Below, piece by piece: positions 1 to 5,401 of a DNA stretch of 5,458 nucleotides. Within the stretch, counting starts at the first letter, position 1. Every line of letters begins with the position of its first letter. The translations under genes were made by a program, and so were the position numbers. The notes under the pieces were generated by a model that had not been told where the DNA came from, did not search any database, and saw only the letters and a program-made list of their open reading frames with translations. This DNA is from Ramlibacter sp. (GTDB lineage: Bacteria > Pseudomonadota > Gammaproteobacteria > Burkholderiales > Burkholderiaceae). The stretch lies in the NCBI GenBank assembly GCA_014376915.1, contig JACMQP010000629.1, positions 1 to 5,458 on the forward strand, written 5' to 3'.

Positions 1-528
1 GCGCATTTCGCCGTCGGGAGAGAGCGCGTTGACGTTCACGTTGTAGGTGTGGAAGGCCTGCTTTTCCTTCAGCCAGGCCCCGGTCTGACCGATGCTGATC
101 CGACCTTCGTAGCGCGCCTTGAGCAATTGCGCCGTGCGGTCTGCGACCGGCGCGAGATAGTCGCCGGTGGCGAAAGTGAGCAGCGTGAAAATCAGGCCCA
201 GGCCCAGCAACGTGCGCAAGGCGCGGAACGGCCCCAGCCCGCTGGTGCGCAGGATGGTGTATTCGGAGCTTTGCGCCAGCCGCGCCATGACGAAAATGGT
301 GCCGATCAACACCGCAATCGGCAGCAGTTCGTACAGGTGGTTGGGAATCATCAGCGTGACATAGCCCAGTGCCTGGCTCATCTTGTAGGCGGAACCGGTG
401 CCGCCCTTGCCGACGTTGGGCAGCTCGTCGACGAAATCAAAGAAAAAGAACAGAGCCAGGAAGCCCACGGCCACGAAGACCACCGAGGCGACCACTTCGC
501 GGTACACCAGCCGCCGGATCGTCCTCAT
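1..528 (-). CDS. lptG: LPS export ABC transporter permease LptG, N-terminal half (truncated by window edge)
   Basis: LptG is one of the two inner-membrane permease subunits of LptB2FG, which pulls lipopolysaccharide out of the inner membrane and passes it to LptC/LptA. The first 176 codons are present, about half of the usual roughly 360; the 3' end lies beyond base 1. The product begins MRTIRRLVYREVV, followed by a hydrophobic helix (about residues 13-32) containing a run of four phenylalanines and then DFVDELPNVG. Further helices lie near 55-82 and 99-121, and the periplasmic jellyroll domain begins after about 125. The segment SEYTILRTSG (88-97) matches the conserved cytoplasmic coupling stretch that contacts LptB. 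The start is fixed by the ATGA overlap with the lptF stop and by a good ribosome binding site, AGGAG at 537-541 on the minus strand, 9 bases before the ATG. It is translationally coupled to lptF. Identification is by recognised family features, and the missing C-terminal half cannot be checked. Confidence 0.95.
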   Translation of the reverse strand, partial: MRTIRRLVYREVVASVVFVAVGFLALFFFFDFVDELPNVGKGGTGSAYKMSQALGYVTLMIPNHLYELLPIAVLIGTIFVMARLAQSSEYTILRTSGLGPFRALRTLLGLGLIFTLLTFATGDYLAPVADRTAQLLKARYEGRISIGQTGAWLKEKQAFHTYNVNVNALSPDGEMR

Positions 529-1634
529 GCCGTCGGCTCCTGCACCAGGGCGCGGCGGCGCGGCCGCAGCCTGATGGCCCAGCCGTTGTGCTGCTTGGCC
601 AGCCACAGCACGCCGACCAGCAGGGCGCCGCCGTGCAGGGCAACCATGAACACCGGCAGGCTGGTGCGACCTCCGGCGATCCAGTTCTGGCCCAGGTTCA
701 GCAAGTTGTAATAAACCACGAAGGCGAACAGCGCGAACACCAGATTGCCGCTGCGACCGGCGCGCGGATTGACGCTTGAAACCGCCACCGCAATCACCAC
801 GAAATTGAGCGCCGCCAGCGCGAGCCCGAGCCGCCAGGCCAGCTCGCCCCGGTTCTCCGCGCTCGGGTCCATCAGCAGCGACCAGGTCGAGAGCGCCTTG
901 GCGGGAGCCTTGTCCTTCGGTCCCAGGTCGCTCTCGCCGACCCGGTTGCCGAACTCCTCGAACTCGCTGATCTTCAGGCCCGGCTGGGTGAGCACGCTCT
1001 CCAGCCGCTGGCCGTTGTTCAACTGCAGGAACTGGTCCTCGCCGCGGGTCACGATCCGGCCGCTGCGCGCCGACGTCACCGTTTCCTTGCCGCGCTCGTT
1101 GGTGGAGATGAAGATGTTCTTGCCTGACTTGTTGTCCGGCGTGTCCTTGTCCAGGAAGAACACGCGGTTGCCGCTGGCCGATTCCTGGAACTGGCCTGGC
1201 GCGACGCGCTCGAGGTCGCCGCGCTTGCCGTAACGATCCTTCATGTCCTGGGTCTGCTGGTTGGACCATGGCCAGACCACCAGCGCCAGCAGCGCGATCA
1301 CCAGCAGCACCGGCCAGGCGAAGCGGAACAGGGGCTTCAGGAACGCGGACAGCCCGCGGCCAGCGGCGAACCAGATCACCATTTCACTGTCGCGATACAT
1401 GCGCGAGAGCGTGCCGACGATGGCGATGAACAGGCAAAGGGTCAGGATCGGCGGCAGGTAGCCCAGCACGGTGTAGCCCATGACCATCAGCACTTCCTGC
1501 GGATTCACGCTGCCGCGGCTGGCCTGGCTGAGCGTGCGGATCAGCGTCATTGTCATGACGATGGTGACCAGCACGACGAGCGAGGCGCCGAAACTGCGGG
1601 CGAGTTCCTTGCGAAGGGAGGAATGGAATAACAT
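525..1634 (-). CDS. lptF: LPS export ABC transporter permease LptF
   Basis: LptF is the partner permease of LptG in the LptB2FG lipopolysaccharide extractor. The product is 369 residues, normal for the family. Three N-terminal membrane helices are visible (about 14-34, 48-74, 102-123), then a soluble periplasmic jellyroll domain (about 130-255), then three more helices (about 268-287, 298-316, 328-346) and a basic cytoplasmic tail. Family marks include SEMVIWFAAG (83-92), whose Glu84 corresponds to the LptB-coupling glutamate, GQFQ (147-150) at the jellyroll start, and SVNPRAGRSGN (287-297) before helix 5. The frame stays open upstream for another 110 codons, but that stretch is antisense to pepA. 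MLFHSSLRKELARSFG is the natural start because it begins directly with the typical amphipathic lead-in to helix 1. No clear Shine-Dalgarno motif precedes this ATG. Its stop overlaps the lptG start by four bases, so the pair forms one transcription unit. Confidence 0.96.
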   Translation of the reverse strand: MLFHSSLRKELARSFGASLVVLVTIVMTMTLIRTLSQASRGSVNPQEVLMVMGYTVLGYLPPILTLCLFIAIVGTLSRMYRDSEMVIWFAAGRGLSAFLKPLFRFAWPVLLVIALLALVVWPWSNQQTQDMKDRYGKRGDLERVAPGQFQESASGNRVFFLDKDTPDNKSGKNIFISTNERGKETVTSARSGRIVTRGEDQFLQLNNGQRLESVLTQPGLKISEFEEFGNRVGESDLGPKDKAPAKALSTWSLLMDPSAENRGELAWRLGLALAALNFVVIAVAVSSVNPRAGRSGNLVFALFAFVVYYNLLNLGQNWIAGGRTSLPVFMVALHGGALLVGVLWLAKQHNGWAIRLRPRRRALVQEPTA

Positions 1635-1671
1635 CGGCGCGACGTTCTGTACCGGAGAAAAACAGCGAATT
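1635..1671. promoter_or_regulatory. Divergent lptF / pepA intergenic region (37 bases)
   Basis: This is the whole gap between the lptF start codon (minus strand) and the pepA start codon (plus strand). It is too short for two separate sigma-70 promoters, so one or both must reach into the opposing gene. A candidate -10 for lptF is CATAAT at 1669-1674 on the minus strand, five of six matches to TATAAT but with no good -35 at normal distance. A candidate extended -10 for pepA is TGGAATAAC at 1624-1632, inside lptF. Both promoter guesses are weak; that the gap is divergent and must carry control signals is the firmer statement. Confidence 0.5.
1654..1658 (+). promoter_or_regulatory. Ribosome binding site of pepA
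   Basis: GGAGA lies 13 bases before the ATG at 1672. The spacing is longer than the usual 5-9, but this is the only purine-rich Shine-Dalgarno-like element in the gap. It supports 1672 as the start over the upstream in-frame ATG at 1480, which would place 64 codons antisense to lptF. Confidence 0.5.
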
Positions 1672-3153
1672 ATGGACTTCGATCTCAAGACCCTAGGGCT
1701 GGCAGGTGCCGCCGGCGAAAAAACCGATGCGATGGTGGTACTGGTGATGCAGGGAGCGGCGGGCGGCAAGGACGCCCTGTCGCAGCTCGTGGCGCAGGCC
1801 CTCAAGGCTGGCGACCTCGAAGCCAAGCCGGGCAACCTGCTGCAAGCCTGGCGCCACGCCGGCGTCACGGCACCGCGGCTGCTGCTGGCGGGCTGCGGCG
1901 ACGGTACCGGAGCCCAGGTGCGCACCGCGGTGCAGGCTGCCGTCGGCGCGCTGCGCAGCGCCAAGGTGCGCCGCGTGACGATCGTGCTGCCGGCGCAGGC
2001 GGGCGACGACGCCGTGCGGGCCGCGGTGGTCGCAAGCGCCGACGCGAGCTATTCGTACGTCACCACCAAGTCGAAAGCCGAGGGCCGCCGCATCGAGCAG
2101 GTGGTGATCGGCGTTGCCAATGCCGACGCCGCGCGGCAGGTCTTCGAGCAGGCCGCTGCCACCGTGAAGGGCATCGAGCTGGCCAAGGAATGGGCCAACC
2201 GCCCGCCGAACCACGCCACGCCGACTCATCTGGGCGAGGCCGCGAAGGCACTGGCCAAGGAGCACGGCCTGGTCTGCGAGGTGCTTGGGCCGAAGGAAGT
2301 CGCCAGGCTGGGGATGGGCTCGTTCATGGCCGTGGCCCAGGGCTCGGAGGAGCCGCTGCGCTTCATCGTGCTGAAGTACAACGGTGCGGGCAGGTCCGAG
2401 GCGCCGGTGGTGCTGGTCGGCAAGGGCATCACGTTCGACACCGGCGGCATCTCGATCAAGCCGTCGGCGGAGATGGACGAGATGAAGTTCGACATGGGCG
2501 GAGCGGCCAGCGTGCTGGGCGCGTTCCGCGCGATCGCAGACCTCAAGCCGTCGGTCAACCTGGTCGGCCTGATCGCCAGCTGCGAAAACATGCCGGACGG
2601 CCGCGCGGTCAAACCGGGCGACGTGGTCACCAGCATGAGCGGCCAGACCATCGAGATCCTCAACACCGACGCCGAGGGCCGCCTGATCCTGTGCGACGCG
2701 CTGACTTATGCCGAGCGCTTCAAGCCCAAGGCAGTCGTGGACATCGCCACCCTGACCGGCGCCTGCGTGGTGGCGCTGGGCAGCGTGCGCAGCGGCCTGT
2801 TCGCCACCGACGACGACCTGGCCCTGTCGCTACAGGTCGCCGGGGAAGCGGCGCTCGACCCGTGCTGGCGCATGCCGCTGGATGACGACTACTCGGAGGG
2901 GCTGAAAACCAATTTTGCCGACGTCGCCAACGTGGCCGGCCGGGCCGGCGGCGCGGTGGTCGCCGCGAAGTTCCTGCAGCGTTTCAGCAAGGCCTACCCT
3001 TGGGCTCACCTCGACATCGCCGGCACCGCCTGGAAGGGCGGCGCGGCCAAGGGCTCGACCGGTCGCCCGGTGGGCCTGCTGGTGGAATTCATCATGGGGC
3101 AACAGGGCGAGCCGCAAGGCAAGCCGGCCCGCAAGGCCGTCCGCCGCAAGTAG
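1672..3153 (+). CDS. pepA: Leucyl aminopeptidase PepA (M17 family, cytosolic)
   Basis: PepA is a hexameric two-metal aminopeptidase that removes N-terminal residues, preferably leucine, from peptides in the cytoplasm. In E. coli it also binds DNA, regulating carAB and assisting XerCD recombination. The product is 493 residues, typical for the family. An N-terminal macro-like domain occupies about 1-165 and the catalytic domain about 170-475. All residues known from E. coli PepA are present at matching spacing: metal ligands Lys251, Asp256, Asp274, Asp333 and Glu335, and catalytic Lys263 and Arg337. They sit in VGKGITFDTGGISIKP (249-264), KFDMGGAA (272-279) and the signature NTDAEGRL (331-338). 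The C-terminus carries a short basic tail, GKPARKAVRRK, beyond the conserved fold. The start MDFDLKTLGL fits the family, whereas upstream in-frame codons lie antisense to lptF. It is divergent from lptF and heads an operon with holC four bases downstream. Confidence 0.97.
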   Translation: MDFDLKTLGLAGAAGEKTDAMVVLVMQGAAGGKDALSQLVAQALKAGDLEAKPGNLLQAWRHAGVTAPRLLLAGCGDGTGAQVRTAVQAAVGALRSAKVRRVTIVLPAQAGDDAVRAAVVASADASYSYVTTKSKAEGRRIEQVVIGVANADAARQVFEQAAATVKGIELAKEWANRPPNHATPTHLGEAAKALAKEHGLVCEVLGPKEVARLGMGSFMAVAQGSEEPLRFIVLKYNGAGRSEAPVVLVGKGITFDTGGISIKPSAEMDEMKFDMGGAASVLGAFRAIADLKPSVNLVGLIASCENMPDGRAVKPGDVVTSMSGQTIEILNTDAEGRLILCDALTYAERFKPKAVVDIATLTGACVVALGSVRSGLFATDDDLALSLQVAGEAALDPCWRMPLDDDYSEGLKTNFADVANVAGRAGGAVVAAKFLQRFSKAYPWAHLDIAGTAWKGGAAKGSTGRPVGLLVEFIMGQQGEPQGKPARKAVRRK

Positions 3154-3157
3154 GTCC

Positions 3158-3592
3158 ATGACCGAGGTGGCCTTCCATTTCAACGCCCCCGACAAGCTTG
3201 GGTACGCCTGCCGACTGCTGCGCAAGGCGGTCGGCTCGGGCGCGCAGGTGATGGTGACGGGAGAAGCCGACACCTTGCGCGAGCTCGACTTGGCGTTGTG
3301 GACGTTCGCGCCGCTGGAATTCCTGGCGCACTGCAGCGGCCAGGCGACGCCGGCCACGCTGGCGGCCTCGCCGGTCGTGCTGGCCGAATCGGTGCTGACG
3401 GGGCCGCACCAGCAGGTACTGGTCAATCTCGGCGGGTCGGTGCCCGAAGGCTTCGAGCGCTTCGAGCGACTGATCGAGGTGGTGACGCAGGCGCAGGACG
3501 ACCGGCTGGACGCCCGCCGCCGCTGGAAGCACTACGCCGACCGGGGCTATGCGATCACCCGCCACGACCTTGCGTCCCGGGACGCCGGATGA
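3158..3592 (+). CDS. holC: DNA polymerase III chi subunit HolC
   Basis: Chi is an accessory subunit of the DNA polymerase III clamp loader. It pairs with psi and binds single-stranded DNA-binding protein, linking the holoenzyme to SSB-coated lagging strand. The product is 144 residues, normal for chi. Family traits are the N-terminal MTEVAFHFNAPDKLGYACRL with one long helix following, an LW-F-pattern strand (47-50) leading to PLEFLAHC (52-59), the strand PVVLAE (72-77), and a C-terminal helix RFERLIEVV (101-109). The closing basic stretch RRRWKHYADRGY (120-131) ends in the common HDL motif. Translation starts four bases after the pepA stop. The only Shine-Dalgarno-like bases (AAGTAGG) span that stop codon, so coupling to pepA is likely. 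Gene order pepA-holC is widespread in Proteobacteria and supports the call. No valS, the usual third gene in enterics, follows. Confidence 0.92.
   Translation: MTEVAFHFNAPDKLGYACRLLRKAVGSGAQVMVTGEADTLRELDLALWTFAPLEFLAHCSGQATPATLAASPVVLAESVLTGPHQQVLVNLGGSVPEGFERFERLIEVVTQAQDDRLDARRRWKHYADRGYAITRHDLASRDAG
3572..3585. repeat. 14-base perfect palindrome at the holC / downstream gene junction
   Basis: GCGTCCCGGGACGC reads identically on both strands. It lies in the last codons of holC and ends four bases before the next start codon at 3589. The weak Shine-Dalgarno-like GGGA (3579-3582) is inside it. In RNA it could form a five-pair stem with a four-base loop, which might affect reinitiation. The palindrome is certain; a function is only a suggestion, and GC-rich coding sequence yields such palindromes by chance. 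Confidence 0.4.
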
Positions 3593-3903
3593 CGGTCCGC
3601 AATCCGCCGCGCTTCGTGCCCACCCTCACCGAGGTGGTGCGCAAGGCCGGGAGTGGGCCCGCCGCCGGTGCGGCCGGGTCCTTCGTCCTGTCGCAGGAAC
3701 AGTTGGTGCATCGCATCATGCAGCGGGTGGAACTCACGCTGGAGCGCCGGCTGCGCGAAGCCATCGCCACCACCGTGTTGCAGCAAACCCAGATGCTGGG
3801 TCCGCTGCTGCGCGAGGAGATCGAGCTGGTGGTCCGCGAAAGCGTCGGGCAGGCCCTGGCCGAGGAACTCACGGCCGGCCGCGGTGAGCCGCAGCAGCCC
3901 TGA
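3589..3903 (+). CDS. Conserved-looking hypothetical protein, 104 residues, third gene of the pepA-holC operon
   Basis: Function not recognised. The ATG overlaps the holC TGA (ATGA), indicating translational coupling and a real gene. The N-terminus reads RFVPTLTEVV (8-17), then a Gly/Ala-rich linker (about 20-31). The remainder, about 35-95, is predicted to be almost entirely helical and amphipathic, with an alternating charged pattern around RRLREAIATTV and LLREEIELVVRESVG. There is no signal peptide, membrane segment or cysteine, so it should be cytoplasmic. A short PTLTEV-like motif plus a C-terminal helical region recalls the DUF2486-type proteins encoded after holC in Burkholderia; this is from memory and unverified. 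The helical part could form a coiled coil or a dimer. Position suggests co-expression with the replication protein chi, but that does not prove a replication role. Confidence is high that it is a gene and low for any function. Confidence 0.8.
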   Translation: MTVRNPPRFVPTLTEVVRKAGSGPAAGAAGSFVLSQEQLVHRIMQRVELTLERRLREAIATTVLQQTQMLGPLLREEIELVVRESVGQALAEELTAGRGEPQQP

Positions 3904-3977
3904 TCCGGGCCTAAACAGGGCCACCCATGACATTCCCCTATGGTTCGGGTGCGGAAATTGCGATATGTTCGCCGCCG

Positions 3978-4007
3978 TTGAGCCCAAAAAGATTCTCAAC
4001 CTATTTT
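3978..4007 (+). promoter_or_regulatory. Possible sigma-70 promoter of the substrate-binding protein gene
   Basis: TTGAGC (3978-3983) and TATTTT (4002-4007) each match the sigma-70 consensus at four of six positions, with an 18-base spacer. They lie in the AT-richest part of the 121-base gap before the gene. Transcription would start near 4014, giving a very short leader that barely includes the ribosome binding site, which argues against this exact placement. A promoter somewhere in 3904-4015 is likely because the gene appears to be its own unit, but no terminator is visible after the 104-residue gene, so read-through from the pepA operon is also possible. Confidence 0.25.
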
Positions 4008-4015
4008 CTTACTCT

Positions 4016-4020
4016 GGAGG
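4016..4020 (+). promoter_or_regulatory. Ribosome binding site of the substrate-binding protein gene
   Basis: A full GGAGG sits four bases before the ATG at 4025. It fixes the start: the reading frame is open far upstream, back through the preceding gene, but only this ATG has a strong Shine-Dalgarno sequence and is followed directly by a signal peptide. Confidence 0.8.
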
Positions 4021-4024
4021 TTCT

Positions 4025-5158
4025 ATGCAAGTGAAGTTGAAACTGACGGTCGCTGCCGCCATCGCCGCTCTGGCCGGCCTGGCATCGGCACAAGAGGTGC
4101 AAGTGGTCAAGATCGGCCACGTCGCGCCCGTGTCCGGCGCCCAAGCGCACTACGGCAAGGACAATGAAAACGGCGTCCGGATGGCCATCGAGGACCTCAA
4201 CGCGCAGAACATCGTCATCGGCGGCAAGAAGATGAAGTTCGAGATCCAGGCCGAGGACGACGCGGCTGACCCGAAGCAGGGCACGGCTGCCGCACAGAAA
4301 CTGTGCGACGCCAAGGTCGCCGGCGTGGTCGGACACCTGAATTCCGGCACGACCATCCCCGCCGCCAAGGTCTACAACGACTGCGGCATCCCGCACGTCA
4401 CGGGCGCCGCCACCAACCCCAACCTGACCAAGCCCGGTTACAAGACCACCTTCCGCATCATCGCCAACGACAATGCGCTGGGCGCCGGCCTGGCACTGCA
4501 CGCCGCCGACAACCTGAAGCTGAAGAAGATCGCCATCATCGATGACCGCACGGCCTACGGCCAGGGCGTCGCCGAAGTGTTCAAGCGCATCGCCACGTCC
4601 AAGGGCATGCAGGTGGTGGACGAGCAGTTCACGACCGACAAGGCCACCGACTTCATGGCAATCCTGACGGCCATCAAGGCCAAGGCGCCGGACGCCATCT
4701 TCTACGGCGGCATGGACCCGCAAGCCGGCCCGATGCTGCGCCAGATGGAGCAGCTCGGCCTGTCGAACGTCAAGTACTTCGGCGGCGACGGCATCTGCAC
4801 CGCGGAAATCGCCAAGCTGGCGGCCGGCGCCAAGACGCTGAACAACGTGGTCTGCGCCGAAGGCGGTGCCTCGCTGGAGAAGATGCCCGGCGGTGCGGCC
4901 TGGAAGAAGCGCTACGATGCCAAGTACCCGAACCAGTTCCAGGTCTACAGCCCGTACACCTACGATGCCACGTTCGTGCTGGTCGACGCGATGAAACGCG
5001 CCAACTCGGTCGACCCCAAGGTCTACACGCCCAAGCTGGCGGAGACCAATTTCAAGGGCGTGACCGCGAACATCGCTTTCGACGCGACCGGTGAGATGCG
5101 CAACCCGGCGATCACCTTGTACGTCTACAAGGACGGCAAGAAGTCGGCTCTGAACTGA
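4025..5158 (+). CDS. Branched-chain amino acid-type ABC transporter, periplasmic substrate-binding protein (LivK/LivJ-like)
   Basis: This is an exported type I periplasmic binding protein of the Liv family, which captures leucine, isoleucine, valine or a related small ligand for an ABC importer. The product is 377 residues, normal length. A signal peptide is clear: Lys4 and Lys6, a hydrophobic core (7-20) and an ASA site cleaved after Ala22. There is no lipobox cysteine, so it should be soluble in the periplasm. The mature part starts EVQVVKIGHVAPVSG. GHLNSGTTIPAAKVYND (103-119) is the ligand-binding loop contacting the amino-acid carboxylate. Other Liv-type segments are RIIANDNALG (144-153), DDRTAYGQG (173-181), YGGMDPQAGPMLRQM (227-241), GGDG (253-256) and YSPYTYDA (308-315). 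Cysteines 94, 120, 258 and 277 could form disulfides. No permease or ATPase gene adjoins it in the window, so it may be a solitary receptor serving a transporter encoded elsewhere. Actual ligand is unknown; family assignment is firm. Confidence 0.93.
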   Translation: MQVKLKLTVAAAIAALAGLASAQEVQVVKIGHVAPVSGAQAHYGKDNENGVRMAIEDLNAQNIVIGGKKMKFEIQAEDDAADPKQGTAAAQKLCDAKVAGVVGHLNSGTTIPAAKVYNDCGIPHVTGAATNPNLTKPGYKTTFRIIANDNALGAGLALHAADNLKLKKIAIIDDRTAYGQGVAEVFKRIATSKGMQVVDEQFTTDKATDFMAILTAIKAKAPDAIFYGGMDPQAGPMLRQMEQLGLSNVKYFGGDGICTAEIAKLAAGAKTLNNVVCAEGGASLEKMPGGAAWKKRYDAKYPNQFQVYSPYTYDATFVLVDAMKRANSVDPKVYTPKLAETNFKGVTANIAFDATGEMRNPAITLYVYKDGKKSALN

Positions 5159-5174
5159 GGTTCCCCCACGCATG

Positions 5175-5203
5175 AAAAAGGCCGCCGCAAGGCGGCTTTT
5201 TTT
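5175..5203 (+). terminator. Intrinsic (rho-independent) terminator after the substrate-binding protein gene
   Basis: GCCGCC (5181-5186) and GGCGGC (5191-5196) form a perfect six-pair GC stem with a GCAA tetraloop, followed by seven T residues (5197-5203). Five A residues (5175-5179) precede the stem, so A-T pairs can extend it and the structure could also act on the opposite strand. It begins 17 bases after the stop codon and closes the transcription unit. Confidence 0.93.
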
Positions 5204-5259
5204 CGCCCGCGAACCGCTTGCGCGCGCCCATCTTTCCCGTAGTTCTTGATCGACTGTTG

Positions 5260-5279
5260 CCGTAGGTGCGGTCCTACGG
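5260..5279. repeat. Inverted repeat / hairpin with 7-base arms
   Basis: CCGTAGG (5260-5266) and CCTACGG (5273-5279) are perfect inverse complements around the six-base spacer TGCGGT. No T tract follows, so it is not an intrinsic terminator. It could be a protein-binding site, an RNA leader hairpin or one copy of a dispersed intergenic repeat; the window alone cannot decide. Confidence 0.6.
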
Positions 5280-5314
5280 GGCGCCCCCGCATTGACTCTG
5301 GAGGGGACAACCAA

Positions 5315-5345
5315 GGTTCGCCCGGTTGAAGAGCTTTCGCGAACC
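5315..5345. repeat. Inverted repeat GGTTCGC / GCGAACC overlapping a candidate -35
   Basis: GGTTCGC (5315-5321) and GCGAACC (5339-5345) are perfect inverse complements separated by 17 bases, so arm centres are 24 bases apart. They bracket the TTGAAG candidate -35 at 5326-5331. A third copy of GCGAACC occurs at 5208-5214. This arrangement would suit a dimeric repressor site, but seven-base arms can arise by chance in GC-rich DNA. Confidence 0.35.
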
Positions 5346-5391
5346 CGTTAATCTCCTGCGAATCGCGCCTGGTCGACGATCGTTACGAATT

Positions 5392-5397
5392 GGGGGA
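5392..5397 (+). promoter_or_regulatory. Ribosome binding site of the 3'-truncated last gene
   Basis: GGGGGA lies four bases before the ATG at 5402. It is a moderate Shine-Dalgarno match and the main support for that start. Confidence 0.5.
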
Positions 5398-5401
5398 CTG
5401 C

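Larger units (their letters stand above)
5204..5401. other. Non-coding stretch between the terminator and the last gene
   Basis: This 198-base region has no credible gene on either strand. It presumably holds the promoter and leader of the gene starting at 5402. Candidate -35 elements are TTGACT at 5292-5297 (five of six to consensus, but no good -10 at 16-18 bases) and TTGAAG at 5326-5331 with GTTAAT at 5347-5352 (15-base spacer, short). Neither is convincing alone. Two short inverted repeats lie in it and are listed separately. A Shine-Dalgarno-like GGAGGGGA at 5300-5307 has no ATG or GTG behind it. Confidence 0.6.

Noticed and set aside
49..711. 220-codon plus-strand frame opposite lptG and the end of lptF
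   Set aside because: It is antisense to two overlapping, clearly recognised genes, and the product is Gln/Arg/Ala-rich without any family resemblance.
1480..1671. N-terminal extension of pepA by 64 codons
   Set aside because: It lies antisense to lptF and encodes no known PepA feature. The start at 1672 gives a normal-length protein.
1635..1964. N-terminal extension of lptF by 110 codons into pepA
   Set aside because: The extension is antisense to conserved pepA sequence and is rich in Ala/Ser/Pro/Arg, unlike LptF. The start at 1634 begins exactly at the family's N-terminus.
2190..2885. 231-codon plus-strand frame inside pepA
   Set aside because: It is an out-of-frame shadow with Arg/Gly/Pro-rich product; pepA in the correct frame has every catalytic residue intact.
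3904..3925. Possible terminator after the 104-residue gene
   Set aside because: Only a four-pair GGCC/GGCC stem (3908-3922) can form and no T tract follows, so termination there is not supported.
3927..4034. 35-codon frame ending over the start of the substrate-binding protein gene, a possible leader peptide
   Set aside because: The stop overlaps the downstream start in a coupling-like way, but there is no good ribosome binding site before its ATG and no run of regulatory codons such as Leu/Ile/Val. Chance is the simpler explanation.
5125..5310. 61-codon minus-strand frame over the terminator
   Set aside because: It crosses the intrinsic terminator and the end of the preceding gene and lacks a ribosome binding site; the product has no recognisable character.
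4001..5314. Minus-strand open frame of 437 codons opposite the substrate-binding protein gene
   Set aside because: It is the antisense shadow of a well-supported gene, caused by strong GC bias at third positions. It runs through the terminator, has no ribosome binding site evidence and its product has low-complexity Arg/Gly/His/Val composition.
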